From positions 1 through 64,000 of the forward strand of contig NZ_LPZN01000001.1 of assembly GCF_001646655.1 (NCBI RefSeq): a DNA stretch of 64,000 bases, in the 5' to 3' direction. Shown here piece by piece: positions 1 to 7,832 of the stretch. The translations under genes were made by a program, and so were the position numbers. This DNA comes from Rhodococcus gordoniae. Lineage in GTDB: Bacteria > Actinomycetota > Actinomycetes > Mycobacteriales > Mycobacteriaceae. How positions within the stretch are numbered: position 1 is the stretch's first letter; every line of letters starts with the position of its first letter. Below the pieces are notes generated by a model that was not told the DNA's origin, searched no databases, and saw only the letters and a program-made list of their open reading frames with translations.

Positions 1-203
1 TGGGTCCACACGATCGTCGGCAGCGCTTCGGTGGTGCCCGGCGGCGTGTACACGTCGAGGAAGGCGTCGGGGTCGTCCCCCCGATACCGGAGATCTGCCA
101 CGAGGTCCGTCTCCGGCGCCTCCACCGCGAGCTTCGCCGTCAGCTCTCGTGCGTCGCGTTCGAACACCTTCCGCACCACCAGCGCTCCCGGCGCCGGCGT
201 CAC
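1..203 (-). pseudogene. Inverted N-terminal fragment of the alpha/beta hydrolase
   Basis: On the minus strand a GTG codon at 203-201 opens a frame that reads to the window edge (67 codons). It includes a segment RYRGDDPDAFLDVYTPPGTT followed by EALPTIVWT. The last residues duplicate the start of the plus-strand hydrolase, and the preceding ones are the N-terminal extension expected for that family. This is therefore the displaced and inverted 5' end of the gene at 204-974, not a separate gene. It is broken by the window edge. Confidence 0.75.
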
Positions 204-256
204 GTGTACACGCCGCCGGGCACCACCGAAGCGCTGCCGACGATCGTGTGGACCCA
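1..256. repeat. Perfect 55-bp inverted repeat (fold-back) at the window edge
   Basis: Bases 1-55 are the exact reverse complement of 202-256, with a 146-base spacer. The inner end of each arm carries the palindrome CGTGTACACG. The arm reaches base 1, so its true length cannot be seen and it may continue outside the window. The repeat lies inside the 5' part of a hydrolase gene. A contig-end fold-back chimera is the simplest explanation; a real inverted duplication is possible. Confidence 0.9.
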
Positions 257-974
257 CGGCGGCGCATGGTTGTCGGGCGACCGCACCAACTACGCCGGCT
301 ACTACCGGCGTCTGGCCGACGCGGGGTTCACCGTCGTGTCGGTCGGCTACTCGCCGGCACCCGGCCACCGCTATCCGACGCCGGTGCGGCAACTCGTCGA
401 CGCCCAGAGCTATCTGCTCGAGCACGCCGGCGAACTGCACATCGACACCGACCGGATCGTGCTCGCCGGTGATTCGGCCGGGGCGCAACTGTCCGCCCAG
501 ATCGCCGCGGCGATCACCGACACCGACTACGCCGAGGCTCTCGGTGTCGACCCGGCCTTCACCCCGGACCAGGTCCGCGGCGTGGTGCTCAATTGCGGCA
601 TCTACGACGTGTCCGCACTCGGCGGGGGCGGCGGGCTGATCGGATGGGGTGTCGAACAGGCGATGTGGGCCTACACCGGTGCTCGCGACTTCGCCTCGTC
701 GGATGCGGCGCGGCAGATGTCGGTCCTGGACTCGGTCACCGAGAATTTCCCCGCCACCTACATCTCGGGTGGCAACGCCGATCCGCTCACCGCCACCCAG
801 TCCGGGCCGCTGTCACGGCGGCTCACCGGGCTGGGTGTACAGGTGGATGCGTTGTTCTATCCGGACGACCACACACCGGAACTGGGACACGAGTACCAGT
901 TCGATCTGTCCACGCCGGACGCTCGCGCTGCCCTCGAGCGGACGATCGACTTCGTCCGCAAGGTCACGACCTAG
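204..974 (+). CDS. Alpha/beta hydrolase (esterase/lipase type), 5' end displaced
   Basis: Carboxylesterase/lipase-like alpha/beta hydrolase fold. HGGAW, about 18 residues in, is the oxyanion-hole motif of the hormone-sensitive-lipase/BD-FAE group. GDSAGAQLS carries the nucleophilic serine. ADPLT probably supplies the acid, and the late DDHTPELGHEY segment the histidine. From the first available GTG only 256 residues are present, about 50 short. The missing residues are found in correct frame on the opposite strand at 1-203, so the gene is intact except for the fold-back at base 202/203. Substrate unknown. It ends convergently against the DJ-1-like gene, overlapping it by 11 bases. Confidence 0.8.
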   Translation: MYTPPGTTEALPTIVWTHGGAWLSGDRTNYAGYYRRLADAGFTVVSVGYSPAPGHRYPTPVRQLVDAQSYLLEHAGELHIDTDRIVLAGDSAGAQLSAQIAAAITDTDYAEALGVDPAFTPDQVRGVVLNCGIYDVSALGGGGGLIGWGVEQAMWAYTGARDFASSDAARQMSVLDSVTENFPATYISGGNADPLTATQSGPLSRRLTGLGVQVDALFYPDDHTPELGHEYQFDLSTPDARAALERTIDFVRKVTT

Positions 975-1677
975 CGCGCGCGGGGATCTCGGCGACGACA
1001 CGTTCGGCGAGCGGACGCGAGGAAGCCGGGTTCTGGCCCGTGTACAGGACGCGGTCGACCACGACGTACGGTTCCCACGCACCTGCGGACGAGAAGACGG
1101 CACCGGCCTCCTGGAGGCGGTCCTGCAGCAGCCAGGGCGCCTTGTCGGCCAACCCGGCCTGGACCTCCTCGATGTTCGTGAAGGACGTCAACCGGTAACC
1201 CTCGAACAACCAGCGGCCACCGGAGCCGTGGGCGGGCAGCAGGGCGGCGGGGGCGTGGCACACCATCGCCACCACCTTGTCGGCCTCGACGAAGTGCCGG
1301 ACGAGTTCACCGAACCGCTCGTCGACGGCGAGATCCTCCATCGGAGCGTGGCCGCCGGGTACGAACAGCAGATCGAAGTCCTCGGCACGCTGATCCTCGA
1401 GCACTGCCGCACCGGCCAGCACCGGTTGCAGCTTCTCGAGCGATGCCTTCAGGTCGGCCACGCGGTCCTCCCCGCCGGCGGCGTCGGGTTCGAGGCTGGC
1501 CTGGTCCACGATCGGCGTGCGACCGCCGGGGGTGGCGACGGTGATGTCGTATCCGGCCTCGTCGAAGACGGTGTACGGCTCGACGAGCTCCTCCGCCCAG
1601 AATCCGGTGGGGTGGCGGGTGCCGTCCTGCAAGGTCCAATGATCGGCGGCACTGACGACGAACAGGATACGAGTCAT
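964..1677 (-). CDS. DJ-1/PfpI superfamily protein (type 1 glutamine amidotransferase-like)
   Basis: 237 residues. This is the Hsp31/DJ-1/PfpI fold, whose members act as glyoxalase III, deglycase-like or chaperone enzymes. The nucleophile elbow AMVCHAPAALL puts the reactive cysteine near residue 140 with His141 beside it. FVPGGH at 105-110 is the family's oxyanion loop, and FWAEE near 27-30 supplies the conserved acidic residue that tunes the cysteine. Full length for an Hsp31-like protein. ATG start at 1677, preceded by a purine-rich AAAGGAA. Likely role is protection against reactive carbonyls; the exact reaction cannot be told from sequence. Confidence 0.85.
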   Translation of the reverse strand: MTRILFVVSAADHWTLQDGTRHPTGFWAEELVEPYTVFDEAGYDITVATPGGRTPIVDQASLEPDAAGGEDRVADLKASLEKLQPVLAGAAVLEDQRAEDFDLLFVPGGHAPMEDLAVDERFGELVRHFVEADKVVAMVCHAPAALLPAHGSGGRWLFEGYRLTSFTNIEEVQAGLADKAPWLLQDRLQEAGAVFSSAGAWEPYVVVDRVLYTGQNPASSRPLAERVVAEIPARARS

Positions 1678-1775
1678 TGTGGTTCCTTTCGGGAGAACGT
1701 AGAGGTCGCGTACCCGCTGCCGGCAGCGCCGACACAGGGCAGGGGGAACGGTCGCGGGATCCGCGAGTGAGACGA

Positions 1776-1808
1776 CGATCGCCGGGCCCTCGAGGGACCC
1801 GGCGATCG
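1776..1808 (-). terminator. Long hairpin terminator downstream of the ferritin-like gene
   Basis: Arms CGATCGCCGGG (1776-1786) and CCCGGCGATCG (1798-1808) pair perfectly, and the loop itself holds the palindrome CCCTCGAGGG, so the stem can extend. It lies just past the stop at 1835 and ahead of the next minus-strand gene. There is no U-tract, as is common for actinobacterial terminators. Confidence 0.6.
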
Positions 1809-1834
1809 TGTGACGGAACTGGAGAGGCGGCGGA

Positions 1835-2794
1835 TCAGACGCCGACCACCTCCTGCGCGATCGCGGCCAGACGGGTCTGGGCCGCGGAGACCACGCCGTG
1901 TCGTGCCTTGTGTGCTTCCTCGTAGGCGACGATCGCCCGGATGTCCGCGGGCTCGGTCAATTCCTTGACCGCCGCCACGGCCTTCGGGACGGTGAGATCG
2001 TCGTAATTGCGGATCGGCAGTTCCTCCTCGGTGAGGACACCGGAGGCGGTGCGTGCCTTGTGCAGGGCGTCGGCGGCGCCGTCGGCACCTTCGCGCCGAC
2101 TCACCCGTTCGGCCGTCTCGAGGGCGGCATCCCGCGAGGCGCCGATGGTCTTGGCTGCCACGTCACCGGCATGCGCGCCGCGGGAGAGCAGCGACTCGAT
2201 GCGGGGCCGCGTCGAACGGGCGACGTCGATCGCACGATCGATCCCGCGCGTCGACCAGGTGACCGGCGTGTTGACCAGGCGGACTGCCGCACCGGCCGCG
2301 GCCTGCAGCGGTGTACGACGCAGGGCGGCGGGACCGCCGAGCGCTTCCTCCGCGATGACGGTGGTCAGCCACTCGACCGTGGCCGTGTGAGCGGTGATCA
2401 GGCGGTCCGCCAGCGAGACGATCGACTTGTGACCGCCCGCCGTGGCCAGGGCCTTCACGTAGCGCGCCCGATCGAGGAGTTGATGTTCGAGGGCGAGGTC
2501 CGACAACAGCGCTTCGTCGAACGGCTGCGCCTGTTCGGTGAGGGTCTTCACCATGATGGCGGCGCGACCGAGGAACGGCCCGACCACATCGGGAAGTCCG
2601 CCCAGATCGCGGATGGCTTCTTCGATCGCCACCGCACGGATGCGGCAGTTCTCGGCGTTCTCGGTCAGCTCCTTACGTACCGCTTCGGTCCGGGCCTGCG
2701 CGACACGCGTTTCGGCGACCTGGGTTTCTGCATGGGTCAGTTCGTGGAGTGTGCGCAACTGGGTGAGCAACGCGGGAGTTCGGTTCTCTGTCAT
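1835..2794 (-). CDS. Ferritin-like domain protein, probably stress-related
   Basis: About 319 residues from the ATG at 2794, which follows a strong GAAGGAGG ribosome site. An upstream in-frame extension to 2872 lacks one. The first 150 residues form long helices with heptad-like spacing and conserved acid/His positions (HELTHAETQ, IEEAIRDLGG, LEHQLLDRARY) resembling the ferritin-like four-helix fold. The C-terminal half is Ala/Arg-rich helical and ends in a second helical block (EEAHKARHGVVSAAQTRL). No signal peptide or membrane segment. Function unknown; metal binding is inferred only from the fold. A SigF/SigB-like promoter is visible upstream. Confidence 0.6.
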   Translation of the reverse strand: MTENRTPALLTQLRTLHELTHAETQVAETRVAQARTEAVRKELTENAENCRIRAVAIEEAIRDLGGLPDVVGPFLGRAAIMVKTLTEQAQPFDEALLSDLALEHQLLDRARYVKALATAGGHKSIVSLADRLITAHTATVEWLTTVIAEEALGGPAALRRTPLQAAAGAAVRLVNTPVTWSTRGIDRAIDVARSTRPRIESLLSRGAHAGDVAAKTIGASRDAALETAERVSRREGADGAADALHKARTASGVLTEEELPIRNYDDLTVPKAVAAVKELTEPADIRAIVAYEEAHKARHGVVSAAQTRLAAIAQEVVGV

Positions 2795-2879
2795 CGTGCG
2801 TTCGCCTCCTTCGCACTGGAAGAGTCGGTGATCTACCGACGAATTCACATCGATCGGAAAATGATGTGACAACTGTCGG

Positions 2880-2904
2880 CTACCCGGGCCCCGGAGCTGT
2901 TAAC
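2880..2904 (-). promoter_or_regulatory. Candidate SigF/SigB-type promoter for the ferritin-like gene
   Basis: On the minus strand GTTA (2904-2901), a 15-base spacer and GGGTAG (2885-2880) approach the alternative-sigma consensus GTTT-N15-GGGTAT. It would start transcription near 2873, leaving a leader of about 78 bases. Confidence 0.4.
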
Positions 2905-2986
2905 GTCGATGTGATTCACAACACACTCCATGGTCGGGTTCGGTGCTGTAATGACCACTCGGCGCACGCGAGTCACTTCGGTCCCG

Positions 2987-3012
2987 GTTTGGACCGGTTA
3001 CTCACGGGGAAA
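2987..3012 (+). promoter_or_regulatory. Candidate SigF/SigB-type promoter toward the small membrane gene
   Basis: GTTT (2987-2990), a 16-base spacer and GGGAAA (3007-3012) resemble the SigF/SigB consensus with one weak position. The predicted leader to the ATG at 3135 is long, about 115 bases. The rest of the 2795-3134 gap shows nothing else recognisable. Confidence 0.3.
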
Positions 3013-3134
3013 CTTCGGAGCACACCTTGACGTGAGATTTCGAGGCCGGAACGAGGCGCGGTCCGCCTGATACTCCAGGCGACCGGCGACCGTGAGGCGG
3101 CCGCAAGCAGCACGAGGAAAGCGGGGACGACACG

Positions 3135-3434
3135 ATGACCACGGCAGCACCCGTCATGCCACCGGACGTGATCAGCGCTCCGGCGACGGCCGTTCCGTCA
3201 CGATCGGTCGATACTCCCGCGCCGAAGATCGATGCCTCCGTGGAGGAAGTGAAGGCTCCGGCGGAGGAGATGCCGGCTCTGCTCGAGCACCCGATCGCGG
3301 GTCTGCTGATGTTCGTCGTCCTCGCCGTCTGTGGATTCGCAGCCGCCGCGGTGGTCGCGGGATCCTTGGCGGCCGGACTCGCTCTGGCGGGTGTCGTCGG
3401 AGGAGCTGCGGCGACTCTCGTCGCTGTTCTCTGA
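3135..3434 (+). CDS. Small single-span membrane protein, function unknown
   Basis: 99 residues. The first 50 are Pro/Ala/Val-rich and probably disordered (for example PATAVPSRSVDTPAPK). An acidic stretch (EEVKAPAEEMP) follows, then one long Ala/Gly/Val hydrophobic segment to the C-terminus (LLMFVVLAVCGFAAAAVVAG and on), enough for one or two spans. The ATG follows GAGGAAAGCGGGG. I do not recognise a family. It precedes a DUF2505 gene by 66 bases on the same strand, so the two may be co-transcribed. Confidence 0.55.
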   Translation: MTTAAPVMPPDVISAPATAVPSRSVDTPAPKIDASVEEVKAPAEEMPALLEHPIAGLLMFVVLAVCGFAAAAVVAGSLAAGLALAGVVGGAAATLVAVL

Positions 3435-3500
3435 CGTGGCAGAACGACACCGGTAGGCCCGTTTCGTCCAGATCCGGGTGGGAGGATATCGTCTCCGGTC

Positions 3501-4001
3501 ATGTCCAAGGAATTCGTTTTCACGTCCACGCTCGACCACAGCGTCGAACGCGTCCACGGCGCTTTGACCAGCGAGGACTTCTGGAACAGCCGGTTGGCTG
3601 CGAGTCAGACCGGCGCGGGGCAGCTCGAGGTCGACTCCCGCCCCGGCACCTTCCGCGCGAAGGTCTCCGACCAGATGGACACCTCGGCTCTGCCCGCGAT
3701 CGTCCGGGGCGTGGTGCGAGGACCTCTGATCATCGAGCGCACCGACGAGTGGGGCGGACTCGAGGGCGGTACCGCGCAGGGAACCCTCGCCGGCAGCACG
3801 TCGGGGCTGCCGATCACGATCGCGGCCCGTTCGGAGCTGCGCGGCAACGCGGCCGGCGGCACCGAGATCGAGGTGCGGGGCGAGGCCGCCGTCAAGGTTC
3901 CTGTCGTCGGCGGGCAGATCGAAGGCCTGATCGTCCAGCTCGTGGAGAGCATCGTCCAGAACGATCGGACCGATCTCGACAAGTGGCTCGCCGAGAACTG
4001 A
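3501..4001 (+). CDS. DUF2505 domain protein
   Basis: 166 residues spanning the whole DUF2505 domain, an actinobacterial family with a START/SRPBCC-like helix-grip look. It opens with the family pattern FTSTLDHSVERVHGALTSED, is rich in beta-strand segments (TEIEVRGEAAVKVPVVGG) and ends in an amphipathic helix (IEGLIVQLVESIVQNDR) that would close the ligand pocket. No catalytic residues known; probably binds a hydrophobic ligand. The ATG at 3501 follows GGAGG at 3481-3485 at a longer than usual spacing. Cytoplasmic. Confidence 0.8.
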   Translation: MSKEFVFTSTLDHSVERVHGALTSEDFWNSRLAASQTGAGQLEVDSRPGTFRAKVSDQMDTSALPAIVRGVVRGPLIIERTDEWGGLEGGTAQGTLAGSTSGLPITIAARSELRGNAAGGTEIEVRGEAAVKVPVVGGQIEGLIVQLVESIVQNDRTDLDKWLAEN

Positions 4002-4057
4002 CCCGGGGGGTCCCCTGATCGGGCCGGCTCCCGATCGACGGGAAACCACCTCCTTCC

Positions 4058-4094
4058 GATGCCGCCGCACCTTTCGTCGAGGTGCGGCGGCATC
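4058..4094 (+). terminator. Strong intrinsic hairpin after the DUF2505 gene
   Basis: GATGCCGCCGCACCT (4058-4072) pairs perfectly with AGGTGCGGCGGCATC (4080-4094) around a seven-base loop, giving a 15-bp stem. There is no U-tract. It separates the DUF2505 gene from the next small gene. Confidence 0.7.
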
Positions 4095-4170
4095 GTCGTT
4101 CGCGGGATCGGCCGGCGACACGCCGGGCCGGGTCCGCGGTGCGGAGTGTGACCCGGGACACCATCGGATC

Positions 4171-4368
4171 ATGTCGATGCCGTGGCACGAGGACGGCGGC
4201 TACGCGTGGGAACGCCGCGAGGCCGGATACACCTGGGATCAGATCGGCAGCGAACTCGGTTGCCCTGCCCATGTCGCACAGAATCTGGGGGAGCGGTACC
4301 ACGCCGACGTCACCGCCGAGACGGCCGAGAACCAGTTGTCACTGTTCGACCTGTCGACGGAGACGTGA
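4171..4368 (+). CDS. Small helix-turn-helix-like protein, function unknown
   Basis: 65 residues. The central part (WERREAGYTWDQIGSELGCP) looks like one helix-turn-helix of the kind found in sigma-region-4 or Trp-repressor-like proteins. The tail is acidic and ends in LFDLSTET. The start could be the ATG at 4171 or 4177. It is too short for a confident family call and might be a DNA-binding adaptor. It lies 138 bases upstream of recC with no terminator seen between. Confidence 0.5.
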   Translation: MSMPWHEDGGYAWERREAGYTWDQIGSELGCPAHVAQNLGERYHADVTAETAENQLSLFDLSTET

Positions 4369-4506
4369 TCCTCTCCCGGCGAGGTTCGCCCCGCCTGTAG
4401 CCCGTCCGCCGCCCGCCGCGCCCGCGACCTGCGGCGCCGTCGCCTGTCCGGACGGTGTGATAAGCCGTACCGGACGGGAACGAGCGACGACGAGGGAGAT
4501 CGACGC

Positions 4507-7500
4507 GTGCTGATACTGCACCGTGCCGAGCGCACCGGCATCCTTGCGGACGCGCTGGCCGAGGTGCTCGCGAAACCCCTCGACGACCCGTTCGCGAGAG
4601 AGGTCGTCGCGGTGCCCGCGCGCGGTGTCGAAAGGTGGCTCACCCAGCGGTTGTCGGGCACGCTCGGTTCCTCCGACGGCGACGGGGTGGCCGCGAACAT
4701 CGACTTCCCGTCCCCGCCCCGCCTCGTCGACGAAGCACTCGCTGCCGCCTCCGGCATCGCCGCCGCCGACGACCCGTGGCACCCCTCCCGCATGCTGTGG
4801 TCGCTGCTCGGCGTGATCGACGAGTGTGTCGACGAAGCGTGGTGCGCCACTTTGGCGCGCCATCTCGGTCACGGCGCGGACGACCATCGGTCCGGGCGCC
4901 GGTACGCCACGGCCGCGCATCTCGCCCGCCTGATGCGCAGCTACGGACTCCAGCGCCCCGGGATGATCGCCCGGTGGGCGGCCGGGGAGGATGTCGACGG
5001 CACGGGTGCCCCGCTCGACGATCATCTCCGGTGGCAGGCGGAGTTGTGGCGACGTCTGCGCGCGCGCATCGGCGTCGACAGCCCGTCGCAGCGACTCGAC
5101 GAACTGTGCGGCCGGTTGCGGGACGACCCGGGCGTCGTCGATCTGCCGGAGCGGCTCTCGATCTTCGGTCCCACCCGGCTCGACACCGTCCTCGTCGACG
5201 TGTTGTCCGCGCTCGGGCATCACCGCGACGTGCACATCTGGTTGCCGCACCCGAGTCCGGCGATGTGGGACGGGTCCGTCCGGCGCCCGGCGTCGATGCG
5301 CCGCGCCGACGATCACAGTGCCCTCGGGGTGCAGCATCCGTTGCTCGCCGCGCTGGGCCGCGACGTGCGCGAACTCCAAAGCCGACTCTCCGGCCTCGAC
5401 TGCACCGACCTCCTGCACGCTTCGCCCCCTCCGCCGGTGACTCTCCTCGGTCGGTTGCAGGCCGATCTCCGGGACGACCGGACTCCCGTGCACGGATCGG
5501 CCGAACCCGACGGAACCGTGATGATCCATGCGTGCCACGGCCCCACCCGTCAGGTCGAAGTTCTCCGCGAGTGCCTGTTGCATCTGTTCCGCGACGACCC
5601 CACTCTCGAACCGCGCGACGTCATCGTCATGTGCCCCGATGTCGAGACGTACGCCCCACTCGTCCACGCGGCCTTCGGCGCCGGGGTGGGGGAGCATCCC
5701 GGTCACACGCTGCGGGTCCGCCTCGCCGATCGCGGTCTGCGCCGGACAGACCCGGTGCTGTCGGTGGTCTCCGGACTCCTCGCGCTCGCCGACGGCCGGG
5801 TCACCGCCAGCGAGATTCTCGACCTCGCCGCCTCGGCTCCGGTGCGCCGGAAGTTCGGATTCGACGACGATCGACTCGAGCGCCTGCAGGAGTGGACCAC
5901 CGAGGCCGGTGCCCGCTGGGGCCTCGGGCCGTGGCAGCGCAAGAGCTTCGGTCTCGGCGATTTCATGCAGAACACCTTCGGTGCGGCGCTGGATCGCATC
6001 CTGCTCGGTGTCGCCGCCGACGGCACGGACGGGGAGTGGCTGTCGCTGTCGTTGCCCCTCGACGACGTCGACAGCAACGACATCGACCTAGCCGGACGGT
6101 TCGCCGAGTTCATCGACCGGTTGACGGTGGTTCTGCTCCGGTTGCGCGGACCGCACCCCGCGGCGCGGTGGGCGGACGAACTCGGTTACGGCATCGACCT
6201 TCTCACCGATGTCCCCGCGGCCGACGCATGGCAGCTCACGCGCGCGCGTCGCGAGATCGGCGAGGCCGTCGAGCATGCCGGCGACACGCAGTTGTCCCTG
6301 AGCGATGTCCGGTCCATGCTCGCCTCCCGGCTCGCGGGGCGCCCGACGCGCTCGAACTTCCGGACGGGCGAACTCACGGTGTGCACCATGGTGCCGATGC
6401 GCTCGGTGCCGCATCGCGTCGTGGTGCTCCTCGGTCTCGACGACGACGTCTTCCCGCGCTCGGCGCACATCGACGGCGACGATGTCCTGACCCAGAATCC
6501 CTGTGTGGGAGAACGCGATCCGCGCAGCGAGGATCGGCAGCTACTCCTCGACGCACTGATGGCAGCGGAGGAGCGGGTGTTGCTGTTCCACACCGGTGCC
6601 GACGCCGTCACCGGAGCACTGCGCCCACCGGCGATTCCGCTCACGGAGGTGCGCGACGTGGTGGCGACGATGACCGGCGTCGAGGTCGACGACGACCGGA
6701 TCGTGCGGCGTCATCCGTTGCAGCCGTTCGATCCGCGCAACTTCCGTGCCGACGACCCGTTCGGCTTCGGTGTCACCGCACTGGCGGGAGCGCGTGCCGG
6801 ACAGGGCGGTTCGGAGGTGCGAGACCGATCGGGTGCGCTGCTCCTCGACGATCTTCCGGCCCCGGCGCGCACCGATGTCGATCTCGACGAGCTCGTCGCC
6901 TTCCTGACACATCCCACCCAGGGATTCCTCCGGCAGCGGCTCGGCTTGCGGATTCCCGACACCGACGAGGGCATCGCCGACGCGCTCGACGTCGAACTCG
7001 ACGGTCTCGCGCAGTGGCAGCTGGGCGACCGCATGCTCGAAGCGCGGTTGGCGGGCATGTCCGCGGGGGCCTTCCAGGACGCGGAGTGGCGTCGCGGCAC
7101 GCTGCCGCCCTTCGCGCTCGGCCGGAAGACCCTCGACGCGGTGAGCGACAACGTCGAACGTCTCGTGCACGCCTGTGCCGGGGTGCACACCGGCCGGGCC
7201 CGCACCGTCGACATCCGTGTGGATCTCGGCGACGGGCGTCGGCTCACCGGCACGGTGGGCGGTGTTCACGACGAGGTACTCGCCCGCAGTACGTACTCCA
7301 AGCTGTCGCCGAAACATCGCCTGGAAGCGTGGATCCGATTGCTCGCCGTCGTCGCATCGGGCCATCCGGGGCACTGGCGCGCGGTGACCACCGGACGCAG
7401 CCGGTCGCGGTCGTATCCGGCCTGGCGCTCGACCCTCCGTGCCCCGGACGACGCCGTCGAGGTGCTCACCGCACTGGTCGATCTGCGCGACCGCGGACTG

Positions 7501-7800
7501 TGCCGGCCGCTGCCGCTGGTGACGGGCACCTCGGCCGAGTACGCCGAGCGCCGCCACCGCGGCGATTCCGTGGAGATGGCGCTGTCGGCGGCCTCGAAGT
7601 CGTTCGGCGGCGCGTTCGGCGACAGGAAGGACCGGCACGTGAGGTATCTGTACGGGCCCGACGTGACGATAGGGCAGCTCACCGCCGACGCCCCGGCCGG
7701 TGCCGAGGCCGGCTGGTTCGACGACCCCACCCGTTTCGGTGTGCTCGCCCGGCGGTTGTGGGAGCCTCTGCTCGCCTCCGAGAACCAGGGGCGCCCGTGA
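4507..7800 (+). CDS. recC: Exodeoxyribonuclease V subunit gamma (RecC)
   Basis: 1,097 residues, normal RecC length. Non-catalytic subunit of RecBCD that splits the duplex and scans for recombination hotspots. The N-terminal part has a degenerate superfamily-1 helicase fold. The middle carries the conserved RecC segment TMVPMRSVPHRVVVLLGLDD, followed by FPRSAHIDGDD. The C-terminal domain is an inactivated nuclease fold. The GTG start at 4507 follows GAGGGAGATCGACGC. Its stop overlaps a GTG of recB, so the operon is translationally coupled. In mycobacteria RecBCD serves single-strand annealing while AdnAB handles homologous recombination; the same division is likely here but is not shown by this sequence. 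Confidence 0.95.
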   Translation: MLILHRAERTGILADALAEVLAKPLDDPFAREVVAVPARGVERWLTQRLSGTLGSSDGDGVAANIDFPSPPRLVDEALAAASGIAAADDPWHPSRMLWSLLGVIDECVDEAWCATLARHLGHGADDHRSGRRYATAAHLARLMRSYGLQRPGMIARWAAGEDVDGTGAPLDDHLRWQAELWRRLRARIGVDSPSQRLDELCGRLRDDPGVVDLPERLSIFGPTRLDTVLVDVLSALGHHRDVHIWLPHPSPAMWDGSVRRPASMRRADDHSALGVQHPLLAALGRDVRELQSRLSGLDCTDLLHASPPPPVTLLGRLQADLRDDRTPVHGSAEPDGTVMIHACHGPTRQVEVLRECLLHLFRDDPTLEPRDVIVMCPDVETYAPLVHAAFGAGVGEHPGHTLRVRLADRGLRRTDPVLSVVSGLLALADGRVTASEILDLAASAPVRRKFGFDDDRLERLQEWTTEAGARWGLGPWQRKSFGLGDFMQNTFGAALDRILLGVAADGTDGEWLSLSLPLDDVDSNDIDLAGRFAEFIDRLTVVLLRLRGPHPAARWADELGYGIDLLTDVPAADAWQLTRARREIGEAVEHAGDTQLSLSDVRSMLASRLAGRPTRSNFRTGELTVCTMVPMRSVPHRVVVLLGLDDDVFPRSAHIDGDDVLTQNPCVGERDPRSEDRQLLLDALMAAEERVLLFHTGADAVTGALRPPAIPLTEVRDVVATMTGVEVDDDRIVRRHPLQPFDPRNFRADDPFGFGVTALAGARAGQGGSEVRDRSGALLLDDLPAPARTDVDLDELVAFLTHPTQGFLRQRLGLRIPDTDEGIADALDVELDGLAQWQLGDRMLEARLAGMSAGAFQDAEWRRGTLPPFALGRKTLDAVSDNVERLVHACAGVHTGRARTVDIRVDLGDGRRLTGTVGGVHDEVLARSTYSKLSPKHRLEAWIRLLAVVASGHPGHWRAVTTGRSRSRSYPAWRSTLRAPDDAVEVLTALVDLRDRGLCRPLPLVTGTSAEYAERRHRGDSVEMALSAASKSFGGAFGDRKDRHVRYLYGPDVTIGQLTADAPAGAEAGWFDDPTRFGVLARRLWEPLLASENQGRP

Positions 7801-7832
7801 GAGAAGGGACGCCCGTGAGAGAAGGACACAGC
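7797..7832 (+). repeat. 18-bp direct duplication carrying two ribosome-site/GTG modules
   Basis: GTGAGAGAAGG occurs at 7797 and again at 7815, exactly 18 bases apart. The duplication encodes VREG-TP then VREG-HS. Together with the GTG at 7833 it gives recB three in-frame possible starts at 18-base spacing, and each of the last two is preceded by an AGAAGG-type ribosome site. Confidence 0.8.

Noticed and set aside
1-256. A phase-variable invertible promoter or gene switch at the inverted repeat
   Set aside because: The geometry would allow it, but no recombinase is nearby and the repeat is itself hydrolase coding sequence at the window edge, which fits a fold-back artefact better. Kept only as an alternative in the findings.
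4635-7796. The recB reading frame stays open far upstream through recC (over 2,100 codons in total)
   Set aside because: The upstream part is Arg/Pro-rich with no domain and lies in the off frame of recC, whose own frame encodes a full RecC. Long spurious frames are expected at this GC content.
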